Part shown: piece after piece, positions 16,531 through 25,930 of the stretch
Layout: each line of letters starts with the position of its first letter
Numbering within the stretch: position 1 is the stretch's first letter
Origin: Levilactobacillus hammesii DSM 16381
Lineage (GTDB): Bacteria > Bacillota > Bacilli > Lactobacillales > Lactobacillaceae
Assembly (NCBI RefSeq): GCF_001434395.1
Contig: NZ_AZFS01000064.1
Location: 119,620-183,619, forward strand
Length of the DNA stretch: 64,000 nucleotides
Direction of reading: 5' to 3'
Translations under genes and position numbers: made by a program
Notes under the pieces: model-generated
Databases searched by the model: none
What the model was told of the DNA's origin: nothing
The model's input: the letters and a program-made list of their open reading frames with translations, nothing else

Positions 16531-17376
16531 CTACTTATTAAAGAACTGAATAATCAGTTGCGCGATCGTTTGGGCGTGGGTTTCCAAGGCAAAGTGGCCG
16601 GTATCTAACAGGTCCACCTCAACATTGGCATCGTCACGCTTAAAGGCCTCAGCGCCGGCAGGAATGAACGAGGGATCGTTCTTGCCCCAAACGGCGAGTA
16701 GCTGGGGTTGATATTCGCGGAAGTACTGTTGAAATAGGGGATAGGTTTTGACGTTATTTTGATAATCAAAGATAAGATCCAGTTGACGCTCTGCGTAATC
16801 TGGCGTGTGGGTATAAGCGATATCGAGCATATAGCCGTCCGGTGCGACGCGATTGGGTTGGGTTCCCGTGAGGTACTGGCCCTTGATGGTCTCGGGAGCG
16901 AAGGCCGTCCGGTAGCTATCGCGTTTAGCTTGAGTGGGGTGATCCCAGAAGTCTTGGCGGGTGGCCCATTTGCTGCCTAATCCTTCTTGATAAGCGTTGC
17001 CGTTTTGACTAACGATGCCGCGAATCCAGTCGGGATGGCTAAGCGCCAGATAGTAGCCAATGGGAGCACCGTAATCAAAGACATACATGTAGAAGGAGGT
17101 GAGGTTGCGTTCTTTTAGGAAAGTCGTCATGATTTCACTGATATGTTTAAAACTGTAGATGAATTCATCGTGATCGGGTGAACTGGACTGACCGAACCCT
17201 GGAAAGTCTGGCGCAATCAAATGAAAATGATTTTCGAGTGCCGGCATGAGGTCACGGAACATATGACTAGCGGAAGGGAAGCCGTGCAGTAAGAGCATGG
17301 TGGGCTTGTTAGGATCGCCAGCCTCTCTGTAGAAAATGGACAGGTCTTCAACGTCTTGTTTATGATAAGTGATCAT
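16531..17376 (-). CDS. Alpha/beta hydrolase of the haloalkane dehalogenase/epoxide hydrolase type
   Basis: 281 residues. Oxyanion segment LLLHGFPSAS near residue 30, nucleophile elbow FDYGAPIG near residue 105 with Asp where esterases have Ser (the dehalogenase/epoxide hydrolase arrangement), and catalytic His in TGHFALETH near the end. The natural substrate is unknown. It overlaps the stop of the upstream MarR gene by ATGA, so the pair is one translationally coupled operon. Confidence 0.85.
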   Translation of the reverse strand: MITYHKQDVEDLSIFYREAGDPNKPTMLLLHGFPSASHMFRDLMPALENHFHLIAPDFPGFGQSSSPDHDEFIYSFKHISEIMTTFLKERNLTSFYMYVFDYGAPIGYYLALSHPDWIRGIVSQNGNAYQEGLGSKWATRQDFWDHPTQAKRDSYRTAFAPETIKGQYLTGTQPNRVAPDGYMLDIAYTHTPDYAERQLDLIFDYQNNVKTYPLFQQYFREYQPQLLAVWGKNDPSFIPAGAEAFKRDDANVEVDLLDTGHFALETHAQTIAQLIIQFFNK

Positions 17377-17801
17377 TTTAAGTCCTCCCGAATTTTTTGA
17401 TTATTTGTCGTTAGTAGATGTGTCATGGGGGCTTTATCAGCACCCAGCAGTTGATCGGTTGTGGCCGTTAAGTGACTGAGACAGCGGTTGGCCGTCACCA
17501 GAAAGGGGGCGCTATCCGCGGTTAGGTCAATACTGGTCGCCCGTCCTTGTGCTTGTAGGGTGACTAACTTCTGCTGCGCCAGTGACTTGACCAGTCGAGA
17601 AATCGTTGAGCGTTCGTAGCCTAATTTCGTGGAAAGTTCCTTGATGGTCTGGGGATGCTGATCTTCCAATGCCATCATGATATAACTGTAGGCGGGTTTC
17701 AGGCCAGTTGGCGCAAAGATCTTGTCCGTGAGCTGCTCGACTGCTCGGAGATAGCGTGCGGCGGTGAAATAGGCACAGGTTTCGTAGAATTGGTGAGCCA
17801 T
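17373..17801 (-). CDS. MarR-family regulator
   Basis: 142 residues with a winged helix (TIKELSTKLGYERSTISRLVKSLAQQKLV). Start at 17801 is chosen because AAAGGA lies about 10 bases upstream; the frame continues 10 codons further. It is divergent from the ABC exporter genes and its operon partner is the alpha/beta hydrolase. MarR proteins often bind palindromes in their own promoter, and two such palindromes lie at 17884-17930. Confidence 0.85.
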   Translation of the reverse strand: MAHQFYETCAYFTAARYLRAVEQLTDKIFAPTGLKPAYSYIMMALEDQHPQTIKELSTKLGYERSTISRLVKSLAQQKLVTLQAQGRATSIDLTADSAPFLVTANRCLSHLTATTDQLLGADKAPMTHLLTTNNQKIREDLK

Positions 17802-17870
17802 GGGCAGGGGTCCTTTCTTTATCGTGTACATACACAGTACATCTAAATTCTTCTGTTTGCAAGCTAGTCA

Positions 17871-17899
17871 TTGACAAAATTCAAAGGTGAGTATATACT
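17871..17899 (+). promoter_or_regulatory. Promoter of the ABC-2 exporter operon
   Basis: TTGACA (17871-17876), a 17-base spacer and TATACT (17894-17899): near consensus. Confidence 0.8.
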
Positions 17900-17930
17900 C
17901 ACCTTATCAAGTAAGTGATTACTCACTTAC
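17884..17930. promoter_or_regulatory. Two operator palindromes over the exporter promoter
   Basis: A perfect 22-bp palindrome at 17884-17905 (half site AAGGTGAGTAT) covers the -10. A second, GTAAGTGA-TTAC-TCACTTAC, follows at 17911-17930. Both contain GTGA/TCAC halves, so one repressor probably binds both. Candidates are the TetR gene behind the exporter and the divergent MarR. Confidence 0.7.
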
Positions 17931-17960
17931 CAAGTCAATTCTGTTTTGGGAGGCATCATT

Positions 17961-18686
17961 ATGGGACAAGCAATGATTGATTTACAACATCTCGCCAAAA
18001 AATTTGGCGATCAAACCGTCTTAAAAGATATTAATCTCACCGTGAATCCGGGTGAAATCGTTGGCCTCATCGGGCCTTCGGGGGCCGGTAAATCAACGGT
18101 GATCAAGGTGGCTTTGGGGATGGAGGTCGCGAGTGGCGGCTCCGCCAAGGTGTTTGACACGACCATGCCAAATCGGGAGTTGTTGGGACGAATTGGTTAC
18201 ATGGCGCAGACGGATGCCCTGTACGATTCCTTATCAGGTCTGGAAAACTTAAAGTTCTTTGGCTTGATGAAGGGCATCGCCAAGGCTGATATGAAAAAAG
18301 AGGTTATGCATGCGGCGGAAGTGGTTGACCTAACGGCTGATCTGAACAAACGAGTCTCCGGTTATTCTGGAGGGATGATGCGCCGTTTGTCTTTGGCCAT
18401 TGCACTTCTGGGTAGTCCAGAACTACTGATCTTGGACGAACCGACCGTGGGAATTGATCCGGCGTTGCGGCGGCAGATCTGGACGGAACTGGGGCGCATT
18501 CGGGATGAAGGCCGAAGTATCTTGATTACAACGCATGTGATGGATGAAGCCGAATTAGTTGATCGTGTGGCATTGCTTTTAGACGGCGAAGTCATAGCAT
18601 TCGATACGCCAGCCGTCCTGAAAAAGCAATATGCTGTTGCGACGATTGAAGACGTCTTTTTAAAGGCGGAGGGGGTTGAATCATGA
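17961..18686 (+). CDS. ABC-2 type exporter, ATP-binding protein
   Basis: 241 residues: Walker A GPSGAGKST near residue 38, Q-loop MAQTDAL, signature SGGMMRR near 140, Walker B LLILDEPTVG near 157 and the switch His in TTHVMDEAE. GGGAGG upstream supports ATG 17961. It overlaps the permease gene by ATGA. With the permease it forms a drug- or lipid-type exporter of the ABC-2 class; the substrate is unknown. Confidence 0.92.
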   Translation: MGQAMIDLQHLAKKFGDQTVLKDINLTVNPGEIVGLIGPSGAGKSTVIKVALGMEVASGGSAKVFDTTMPNRELLGRIGYMAQTDALYDSLSGLENLKFFGLMKGIAKADMKKEVMHAAEVVDLTADLNKRVSGYSGGMMRRLSLAIALLGSPELLILDEPTVGIDPALRRQIWTELGRIRDEGRSILITTHVMDEAELVDRVALLLDGEVIAFDTPAVLKKQYAVATIEDVFLKAEGVES

Positions 18687-19909
18687 GAACGATTGGAATT
18701 ATGAACCGGGTGCTGAAAGAACTCTTTCGGGACAAGCGGACACTTGCACTGATGTTTGTTGCCCCCATTCTCGTGATGCTGTTAATGAGTGTGATCTTTA
18801 ATACCAACGCCTCAACCGACGTCAGTGTGGGAACGGTCTCCGTTTCCCAGAAGTTGAACAAGGAAATGGGCGGGATCAAGCACGTGACGGTCAAGTCATA
18901 TGATACGAAGCAGGATGCCAAGAAAGCTCTGAACGATGAAAAGGTTGATGCCATTATTAAGAAGAATGGTAACAACTACAGCCTGACCTATGCCAACACC
19001 GATTCTACTAAGACGGCGACGGTTAAATTGGCCTTCAAGAATGTCTTGACGGCAACGAGCATCAGTCAGCTGAAGTCGGCGCTAAAGCAGAGTACCAAGG
19101 CCACGGTCAAGTTACAGGCACAATTGCAGGCCTTACAGAAGCAACAGACTGCGGCATCTGCCATGACGGGTAGTGTGACTGCGGCCAAGCAAAACGCTGC
19201 TAAACAGGCCACGGCAGCTAAGGCCCAGTCAACGAATCATGCAACCAAGAGCACCAGTCAGTCCACGCCGAAGATCACGAACCACTACGTTTATGGGGAC
19301 AAGGACACCGGTTACTTTGCTAAGATGCTTCCCATCCTGATGGGCTTCTTCGTCTTCTTCTTTGTTTTCCTGATTTCAGGGATGGCACTGCTCAAGGAAC
19401 GAACAACGGGAACGCTGGATCGCCTGCTAGCAACGCCGGTTAAGCGGTCTTCCATCGTCTTTGGTTACATGCTAAGTTACGGCGTACTGGCTGTTATTCA
19501 AACGATTGTGATTGTCTTGACGACCGTATGGTTATTGGGAATCGAAGTCGTTGGTAGCATGGCTAGTGTCGTCGTCATCAACCTGATTCTGGCGTTGGTT
19601 GCCCTGGCATTTGGGATCTTACTGTCGACATTTGCCAACTCCGAGTTCCAGATGATGCAGTTCATCCCACTCGTGATTATTCCGCAGGTTTTCTTCTCCG
19701 GAATTATTCCACTGGATTCGATGGCCGACTGGGTGAAGGCTATTTCCTACATCATTCCGTTGAAGTACTCTGGTGAGGCGGTTAACGATATTATCATGCG
19801 AGGGACATCGATCTGGAATTTAGGCTTTGACATCTCGATTCTCTTAATTTTCCTGGTGGGGTTAACCATCCTGAACGTGATTGGATTGAAGCGTTATCGG
19901 AAAGTTTAA
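18683..19909 (+). CDS. ABC-2 type exporter permease
   Basis: 408 residues. One N-terminal membrane helix, a large extracytoplasmic region of about 180 residues that is rich in Lys, Ala, Gln and Thr (coiled-coil-like AQLQALQKQQ), then five to six C-terminal helices with the ABC-2 segment GMALLKERTTGTLDRLLATPVKRS. This is the YhgE/YfiM-like layout of multidrug and lipid exporters. Start overlaps the ATPase stop. Confidence 0.9.
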   Translation: MRTIGIMNRVLKELFRDKRTLALMFVAPILVMLLMSVIFNTNASTDVSVGTVSVSQKLNKEMGGIKHVTVKSYDTKQDAKKALNDEKVDAIIKKNGNNYSLTYANTDSTKTATVKLAFKNVLTATSISQLKSALKQSTKATVKLQAQLQALQKQQTAASAMTGSVTAAKQNAAKQATAAKAQSTNHATKSTSQSTPKITNHYVYGDKDTGYFAKMLPILMGFFVFFFVFLISGMALLKERTTGTLDRLLATPVKRSSIVFGYMLSYGVLAVIQTIVIVLTTVWLLGIEVVGSMASVVVINLILALVALAFGILLSTFANSEFQMMQFIPLVIIPQVFFSGIIPLDSMADWVKAISYIIPLKYSGEAVNDIIMRGTSIWNLGFDISILLIFLVGLTILNVIGLKRYRKV

Positions 19910-20048
19910 TTGAAATTACAAGAGTTTATTAATTAAGTCGCGTATACTAAATAAGTAGTTATGATTGCCGTTCCAGAAAGTCATGGGCTTACTGTGAGCG
20001 GCAATTGACGTCATTAATCACATCGATTAAACGGAAAGGGTGAATGGT

Positions 20049-20687
20049 GTGGAACCAAATATTTTTGTCAATTACCGCGATTGGCTGGAACAACAAAAGA
20101 TGCCAAAAGGTAAGAAGGCAGCGTTGGTGGCGGCTATGACGCTCTTTTCAGAGAATGGCTTCGATGGCACATCGACTGTTGATGTGGCTAAGGCAGCCGG
20201 GATCAGTCAAGCCACCATTTTTAAGTATTTTCATACGAAGCAGGATTTGATGTTGGCCGTAGTACGGCCTGTCATGGCGCACTTCTTTCCCCAGTATCGC
20301 GACGAGTTCTTTGCTGGGATTGCTAAACAAAAGACGTTGACGACGATGGTGCATTTCATGGTGACCGACCGGTATGCCTTCATCAAAGGAAATGAAGAAG
20401 CCGTCAAAATCATTGCGATGGAACTGATGACTAATGCCGATGTCCGGCAATTGTTTGGGAAATTAGTCAGTGATAATGATTTTGATTTTCTCGGCGAACT
20501 GCTGCAGTATTTTCGAGAAACCGGGGAGTTGCGTGACGACATCGAGGCTGCCGATCTGGTCCGGATCATGGCCGGACAGTTGATTGGCTACTTGGTGCAG
20601 TCCAATTACGCGCCGTTTCTACTTCATGGTCAGGAAAAAGACCTCCAGTTGATGACGGAACAGATTGTCCGTACGATTAAAAAATAA
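20049..20687 (+). CDS. TetR-family regulator of the exporter operon
   Basis: 212 residues counted from GTG 20049; GTG 20040 is also in frame but lies too close to the GGAAAG ribosome binding site. Helix-turn-helix is FSENGFDGTSTVDVAKAAGISQATIFKYF. It lies 130 bases behind the permease, same strand, and is a likely repressor acting on the palindromes at 17884-17930; this is an inference. A separate weak promoter region lies in the gap before it. Confidence 0.85.
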   Translation: MEPNIFVNYRDWLEQQKMPKGKKAALVAAMTLFSENGFDGTSTVDVAKAAGISQATIFKYFHTKQDLMLAVVRPVMAHFFPQYRDEFFAGIAKQKTLTTMVHFMVTDRYAFIKGNEEAVKIIAMELMTNADVRQLFGKLVSDNDFDFLGELLQYFRETGELRDDIEAADLVRIMAGQLIGYLVQSNYAPFLLHGQEKDLQLMTEQIVRTIKK

Positions 20688-20696
20688 ATGAAACGG

Positions 20697-20736
20697 AACG
20701 GTTAGTTGCCTGAGGGGACTAGCCGTTTTTTGTGTT
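20697..20736 (+). terminator. Terminator after the TetR gene
   Basis: AACGGTTAGT and ACTAGCCGTT pair, followed by a T run. Confidence 0.75.
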
Positions 20737-20831
20737 CTCGTGTACCCTAGAGAGTAAGGTGGATTGTTCCCGAGACGAGCAGTCTTATTTGAAAATTCAG
20801 TCCTGTTTAGGCGTACGAAAGGAAGTAGACT

Positions 20832-22019
20832 ATGTCGAAATACCGTCTTCAAACGATTCTCTTTGTCCTAACCTCATTCATGTTGGGGTGTAATGAGTTT
20901 ATAGTCGTGGGGGTCATCTCCGATATCTCACAGTCACTCAAGGTTTCCGTGGCGACGGTGGGGTATTTGGTGACGATTTTTGCAACGACTTTTGCCGTTA
21001 GCACGCCGTTCATTACCGTACTGACGAATCGGTTTAGTCGGTATAAGACGCTGATGGTTCTGATGGGAATCTTCTTAGTAGGAAACACGTTAAGTGGATT
21101 TGCCACGAGTTATGGCATGCTACTGCTAGCGCGAATGATGACGGCAATTGTGGCGGGGGCCATCGAGTCCTTTATCATCGCCTTTGCCAATGACATTGCG
21201 CCACACGACAAGCGGGCGGTGCTGATTGCGTGGATCTCTGCCGGTTTCAGCATTGCTTCCGTGATTGGCGTGCCCATTGGGGTGGCCATCAGTACCGCTG
21301 ATAGCTGGCACACGGCATTTCACGTGATTTCAATCATCACACTGGTGACCTATGTGCTACTGGCCTGGTTGCTACCACGGCACGTCCCACAGACCAAGGG
21401 GGGCGTCAAGGATCAGTTGGTCTTTCTAACCGATCGGCGGGTCTATCTGGGGATCGCCGTGAACCTCTTCATGGCGGCGACGATGTACGCCTACTACACC
21501 TACATTCGACCTTTGATTACGACGAGTATGGGGTTCAGTCTGACGAGTCTAAACTGGTTGCTCTTCGTGCTGGGGATCATGAGTATCATTAGCAACCGCT
21601 TGTCAGGTACCCTGGCTGAGCGAAATGGCCTTCGACAGTTGCCGTGGTTTTACGTAGCCGATATGGCCCTATTGCTGATATTGCCAGTGGCGTTAAATAG
21701 CCAGGTACTGGGCTTCGGGGTTCTGCTGATTCTGACATTGATTGTGACCATTGCCGGAGCGCCCATCCAGATTCATTTCCTAGATGTGGCAGCCGAGAGC
21801 TATCCACAGGCAACTATGCTGGCGTCGTCGGTCAGTCCGATTTCCTTTAACATTGGTATTTCCGTGGGATCAGCGACGGCCTCGTTGATGCTTAGCCAGG
21901 TTGGTTTACAAAATGTGAGTCTGGGGGCGGCTGGTTACGCCCTGATTTCATTGATTTTAGTGGTGATTTTGAACCGCGTTATGGCGACTTATCACCAGTC
22001 TACGGTGTTAGAAAAATAA
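20832..22019 (+). CDS. MFS transporter, AraJ/sugar-efflux type (tandem copy 1)
   Basis: 395 residues with twelve predicted helices and the MFS loop motif (TNRFSRYKTLMVLMG) between helices 2 and 3. Start AGGAAG then ATG 20832. Very similar to the next gene from MLGCNEFIVVGV onwards, so the pair comes from a tandem duplication. Drug or sugar efflux is the usual role of the family; the substrate is not known. Confidence 0.88.
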   Translation: MSKYRLQTILFVLTSFMLGCNEFIVVGVISDISQSLKVSVATVGYLVTIFATTFAVSTPFITVLTNRFSRYKTLMVLMGIFLVGNTLSGFATSYGMLLLARMMTAIVAGAIESFIIAFANDIAPHDKRAVLIAWISAGFSIASVIGVPIGVAISTADSWHTAFHVISIITLVTYVLLAWLLPRHVPQTKGGVKDQLVFLTDRRVYLGIAVNLFMAATMYAYYTYIRPLITTSMGFSLTSLNWLLFVLGIMSIISNRLSGTLAERNGLRQLPWFYVADMALLLILPVALNSQVLGFGVLLILTLIVTIAGAPIQIHFLDVAAESYPQATMLASSVSPISFNIGISVGSATASLMLSQVGLQNVSLGAAGYALISLILVVILNRVMATYHQSTVLEK

Positions 22020-22128
22020 TGCGTGATTGGGGACGTTTTCATGAGACGTCCCTTAACGTATTTTCTGAAAGATAGTGTATTCTGGTAGGTAGCGAGTGAA
22101 AATTTTAAGATTCAGAGGAGAAAATATC

Positions 22129-23310
22129 TTGAACAAGTATCGTTGGCAAGCCATCGTCTTTGTCCTGGTGGCTTTTATGTTGGGGTGTAATGAATTTATT
22201 GTGGTCGGGGTACTCTCGGACATTGCCAAGGAATATCGGATTCCGGTGGCAACCGTGGGTTATTTGGTCACCATTTTTGCGACGGTGTACGCGGTGAGCA
22301 CGCCGTTTATTACGGTCCTGACGAGTCGGTTTAGCCGTTACAAGACGCTCATGACGTTGATGGGAATCTTCTTAGTGGGGAACACGCTGAGTGGCTTTGC
22401 CATGAACTATCCCGTCCTACTGCTGTCACGGATGATGACGGCGATGGTAGCTGGGGCGATTATTTCTTTGATTATGACATTTGCCAGTTCTATTGCGCCG
22501 CGTGAGAAGCGGGCGGGCCTGGTTTCCTGGATCTTTGCCGGTTTCAGTATTGCCTCCGTCTTTGGGGTGCCCATTGGAACGGCAATCAGTACCAGTTATA
22601 GCTGGCACGACGCTTTTTACCTCATCTCGGTCATCAGCGCGGTCACCTGTGTTCTACTGGGATGGCTACTGCCACGGCAGGTTGAGCAGGTGCAGGGCAG
22701 TATTAAAAATCAATTGGTTCTGTTAAAGGATCGGCGGATTTACGTGGGCATTGCCCTGGTTCTGTTCACAGCAGCCACCATGTACGCGTACTATACCTAC
22801 ATTCGACCACTGCTCACGACGGCGCTGGGCTTTAGCACCCAGAGTCTAAACTGGTTGCTCTTCCTGATTGGGATTATGAGTATCCTGAGCAATCGGCTGT
22901 CCGGTCGATTGGCCGAACGAAATGGGCTGCGGATCATGCCTCGTTTCTACGTGGCGGACGTGATTCTGTTAGCGCTGTTGCCGATTGGCCTGGGCTTTAA
23001 GTTTGGTGGCCTGGGGATCTTATTAGTCTTGAGCCTGATTGTGACGGTCATCAACTCGCCCATTCAGATTCATTTTCTAAACATTGCCGAAGAAGAATAT
23101 CCGCAATCCACGGTATTAGCGTCATCACTGAATTCCATCTTCTTTAACTTTGGCATCTCATTGGGCTCAGCGACCGCTTCCGGCATGCTGGGTGTGGCGG
23201 GTCTTAATCACATCAGTTGGGGAGCGGCAGTGTATGCCGCCATTTCACTGATGCTGGCGGTTATCTTGAACCGGGTCATCAAGCAGCATCGGCAAAATAG
23301 TTCCCTTTAG
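22129..23310 (+). CDS. MFS transporter, AraJ/sugar-efflux type (tandem copy 2)
   Basis: 393 residues, TTG start at 22129 chosen because AGAGGAG lies eight bases upstream and the product then begins NKYRWQ, in line with SKYRLQ of its paralogue; the frame also opens 11 codons earlier at a GTG. Twelve predicted helices, same MFS motif (TSRFSRYKTLMTLMG). The two genes are separated by about 110 bases with a GGGACGT/ACGTCCC hairpin at 22031-22052. Confidence 0.85.
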   Translation: MNKYRWQAIVFVLVAFMLGCNEFIVVGVLSDIAKEYRIPVATVGYLVTIFATVYAVSTPFITVLTSRFSRYKTLMTLMGIFLVGNTLSGFAMNYPVLLLSRMMTAMVAGAIISLIMTFASSIAPREKRAGLVSWIFAGFSIASVFGVPIGTAISTSYSWHDAFYLISVISAVTCVLLGWLLPRQVEQVQGSIKNQLVLLKDRRIYVGIALVLFTAATMYAYYTYIRPLLTTALGFSTQSLNWLLFLIGIMSILSNRLSGRLAERNGLRIMPRFYVADVILLALLPIGLGFKFGGLGILLVLSLIVTVINSPIQIHFLNIAEEEYPQSTVLASSLNSIFFNFGISLGSATASGMLGVAGLNHISWGAAVYAAISLMLAVILNRVIKQHRQNSSL

Positions 23311-23364
23311 TGCGTTTCCGCGTTAGAGTGAACTTAGTCGTACATTTAGACAGGAGGTTATTTG

Positions 23365-24207
23365 ATGAGTGATGTACCAGAAATAACGTTGAACGATGGT
23401 TACCAAATGCCAGCAGTGGGTTTGGGCACTTTTCAAGTTCGCGGTGGACAGGGTGTCAATCAGATCTTAGCCGCAATTCGCGACGGTTATCGGAGCTTAG
23501 ATACCGCGACGAATTACGATAACGAGGGGGCCGTGGGCGAAGCGATTCGCCGATCGGGTTTGCCTCGTTCAGCCTTCTTCGTGACGTCTAAGTTGCCCGG
23601 AAAGTATCACCGGTACGCCGACGCCACGATGGCGGTGCAAGAGTCCCTTTATCGCATGGGACTGGCTTATTTCGACCTGTTCTTGATTCACTGGCCGTTA
23701 CCCAAGCGGGATCACTACGTTGAAGCTTGGCAAGCATTGATTGATGCCCAAACCCGGGGCTTAATCCGGTCGATTGGGGTCTCGAACTTTGAGCCCGAAC
23801 ATTTGGACCGACTAGTGAAGGAAACGGGTGTGACGCCAGCGGTCAACCAGATCGAGGCGCATCCGTATTGGAATAACCAGCGGATGTTGACGGCGGATCA
23901 ACAGCGGGAAATCGTTACCGAAGCCTGGAGCCCATTGGGACGCGGTAGTGCCGCGCTACGGGAACCGGTGATTCAGAAGCTGGCTAAGAAGTACGAGAAG
24001 AACGTGGGCCAGATCATTTTACGCTGGCACTATCAACGGGGGATCGTGCCGATTCCTAAGGCCAGCCACCTGCTGCATCAACGGTCTAACCTGAATTTAT
24101 TTGACTTTAACTTAACGCCCGAAGAGATGCATGCTATTGACGAATTGAGCCGTGCTGATGGTCGGGTTGATGGTCAAGATCCTAACGAATATGAAGAATT
24201 TGATTAA
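23365..24207 (+). CDS. Aldo/keto reductase
   Basis: 280 residues. Full catalytic set: Asp46 and Tyr51 in LDTATNYDNEG, Lys76 in TSKLPG, His109 in LIHWP; NADPH-binding IPKASHLLHQRSNL near the end. It reduces aldehydes or ketones, as in 2,5-diketogluconate reductase-like enzymes; substrate unknown. AGGAGG at 23352-23357 supports ATG 23365 over the TTG before it. A terminator follows, so it stands alone or ends the MFS run. Confidence 0.9.
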   Translation: MSDVPEITLNDGYQMPAVGLGTFQVRGGQGVNQILAAIRDGYRSLDTATNYDNEGAVGEAIRRSGLPRSAFFVTSKLPGKYHRYADATMAVQESLYRMGLAYFDLFLIHWPLPKRDHYVEAWQALIDAQTRGLIRSIGVSNFEPEHLDRLVKETGVTPAVNQIEAHPYWNNQRMLTADQQREIVTEAWSPLGRGSAALREPVIQKLAKKYEKNVGQIILRWHYQRGIVPIPKASHLLHQRSNLNLFDFNLTPEEMHAIDELSRADGRVDGQDPNEYEEFD

Positions 24208-24219
24208 GCTTGTTTGGCG

Positions 24220-24249
24220 CATAGTACTTGAACTATGCGTTTTTTTGTG
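24220..24249 (+). terminator. Terminator after the aldo/keto reductase
   Basis: CGCATAGT and ACTATGCG pair and are followed by seven T. Confidence 0.85.
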
Positions 24250-24307
24250 GGGTGAAATCCTGAAAATAGACGTGTTAGGCTATAAATAATTTTGTGAGTG
24301 ATTGTTG

Positions 24308-24336
24308 CTGACAATCCAACCTTAATCAGGTATAGT
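24308..24336 (+). promoter_or_regulatory. Promoter of the NCS1 permease leader
   Basis: CTGACA (24308-24313), 17-base spacer, TATAGT (24331-24336). It places the transcript start near 24343, about 220 bases ahead of the start codon. Confidence 0.5.
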
Positions 24337-24342
24337 GTGATT

Positions 24343-24564
24343 ATTGGTACTTTGGGGGAAGATGATGAAAATGCTGATCGGTGCAGGCAGTCCGTGTGTT
24401 GACGGGGCTTTTTGCCCAATTGTAACTGCCGTAAACTATTTGCAGCAGTCATCAAGACGATGGTTAAATGGGGAAAGCTCCGCCTCCTGACGAGCACTTA
24501 GGTAGACAGGCAGACGTTATCTTTTCAGGAGTACCAAATACGACTATTGAGGAGTAAGACGGCT
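24343..24564 (+). promoter_or_regulatory. Long structured 5' leader of the NCS1 permease gene, possible riboswitch
   Basis: A folded domain spans 24361-24453: GATGA..GCTG pairs with CAGC..TCATC, enclosing GGCAGT/ACTGCC and GGGC/GCCC stems. Downstream, CTCCTGA (24485-24491) can pair with TCAGGAG (24525-24531), and the same CTCCT could instead pair with the ribosome binding site GAGGAG at 24549-24554. No TPP, purine, preQ1 or T-box consensus was recognised. No other gene is seen between the aldo/keto reductase and the permease. Confidence 0.45.
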
Positions 24565-25929
24565 ATGAATGGGGAAAGTATCAAGGTGCCACAGAACGAA
24601 AAGACGTTAACACCTGGAAAATTATTCTACAATTGGTTCGCCGCAAACATCGGCATTATGGGGATTGTTTTTGGTGCCATTATTGTGAGCTATCATTTAT
24701 CATTTGTTCAAGCAACGCTGGCTTCGCTGTTGGGGGCATTGTCTTTCGTCTTCCCCGGGTGGGTGGCCATGATTGGTAAACGCGAGGGGGTGACCACCTT
24801 TAAGTTGTCGCGCGCCGCCTATGGTACTCAGGGAAATAAGCTTCCTAATGGGATTGCCTGGGTCAACATGGTTGGCTGGTTAGCCATTAATGTGATTACG
24901 GGAACGCTACTGTTGGTCTCCCTCTTTCAGGTCTTACATATTGCCAAATCTACGCTGGTGACGGCCGTAGCGTTGGCGTTATTTGCAGGAATCGTGATTC
25001 TTTCGGGCCTCTTGAATGAAGCAATCTTGGCTAAGATTCAAACGTGGTTGTCCTGGATTTTCGGGGCACTAACGGTCATTATTCTCATTTTATTTTTGCT
25101 AAAGGCCGATTGGCAACAAGCGCTGGCCCGTCCTTCTGGTAAGTGGTTTGGTGGTTTTTGGCCAGCAGTCTCCATTGTGGCCGCCGGTTCTGGTATTAGT
25201 TGGTCCATGGCCGCAGCGGATTGGGGAGCCTACGTGAAGCCCCAAGCCAGCCAGAGTGCCACATTCTGGCATACGATGCTGGGCGGCGCGATCCCATTGT
25301 TTATTCTAATGTGGGGTGGGGTGCTGCTTAGCACGGTCGAACCGGGATTGGCTAGTGCGGCCAACCCCATCGATGTGATGAGCCGGGCACTGCCATCGTG
25401 GATGACGGTGATTTATTTTCTGGTGGCCGCCGGTGGGTTGATTCCGCAGTGTATTATCAGTCTACGGTCGGCACGGATTAACTTGGAGACAGTGGGGATT
25501 CATGTCTCACAAAAACATTCGCTAATTCTCCACAGTAGTATCGTGATTCTGATTCCCGTCTATGTGCTGTTTGTTGCCGAGGATTTTATGGGGAATTTCA
25601 CGCTTTTCCTCGGTTTCTTGGGGACCTGTTTGGCGGCTTGGGTCGCAATCTTTCTGTGTGACAGCGTTCTGTATCGGCGAGAGGGTTACGCGATTAGTGA
25701 TATGATGGCCGCGTCCACAAATCGATATAACTGGAAAGGGATCAGTTCATGGCTCGTTGCCGTGGTAACGGGTTTCTTGTTTACCAACAATGCGGTGTGG
25801 AACGGGCCATTTGCACGGGGCATTTTCCGAGACAATAGTCTGGGTGTTTTTGTCGCGGGGGCCGCTGCGGTCATCTGCATGTTGGTCCTGTTGCCACTGG
25901 GAAAGCGGCTAACGGAAGAGGTGGAGTGA
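24565..25929 (+). CDS. NCS1-family permease (cytosine/purine/hydantoin or related nucleobase)
   Basis: 454 residues with about twelve hydrophobic segments and NCS1 features: N-terminal NWFAANIGIMGIVFGAI and central SIVAAGSGISWSMAAADWGAYVKP. The family imports nucleobases, hydroxymethylpyrimidine or similar rings. ATG 24565 lies behind GAGGAG. A PfkB-family kinase gene begins two bases after its stop, so transport and phosphorylation of a nucleoside-like compound are probably coupled. Confidence 0.85.
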   Translation: MNGESIKVPQNEKTLTPGKLFYNWFAANIGIMGIVFGAIIVSYHLSFVQATLASLLGALSFVFPGWVAMIGKREGVTTFKLSRAAYGTQGNKLPNGIAWVNMVGWLAINVITGTLLLVSLFQVLHIAKSTLVTAVALALFAGIVILSGLLNEAILAKIQTWLSWIFGALTVIILILFLLKADWQQALARPSGKWFGGFWPAVSIVAAGSGISWSMAAADWGAYVKPQASQSATFWHTMLGGAIPLFILMWGGVLLSTVEPGLASAANPIDVMSRALPSWMTVIYFLVAAGGLIPQCIISLRSARINLETVGIHVSQKHSLILHSSIVILIPVYVLFVAEDFMGNFTLFLGFLGTCLAAWVAIFLCDSVLYRREGYAISDMMAASTNRYNWKGISSWLVAVVTGFLFTNNAVWNGPFARGIFRDNSLGVFVAGAAAVICMLVLLPLGKRLTEEVE

Positions 25930-25930
25930 G

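Noticed and set aside
24204..24497. Minus-strand frame of 97 codons opposite the structured leader
   Set aside because: No ribosome binding site, odd composition, and it runs through a terminator and a folded leader.
24343..24564. TPP riboswitch before the NCS1 permease
   Set aside because: The CUGAGA and ACCUGA boxes are absent, so a thiamine link is not supported.
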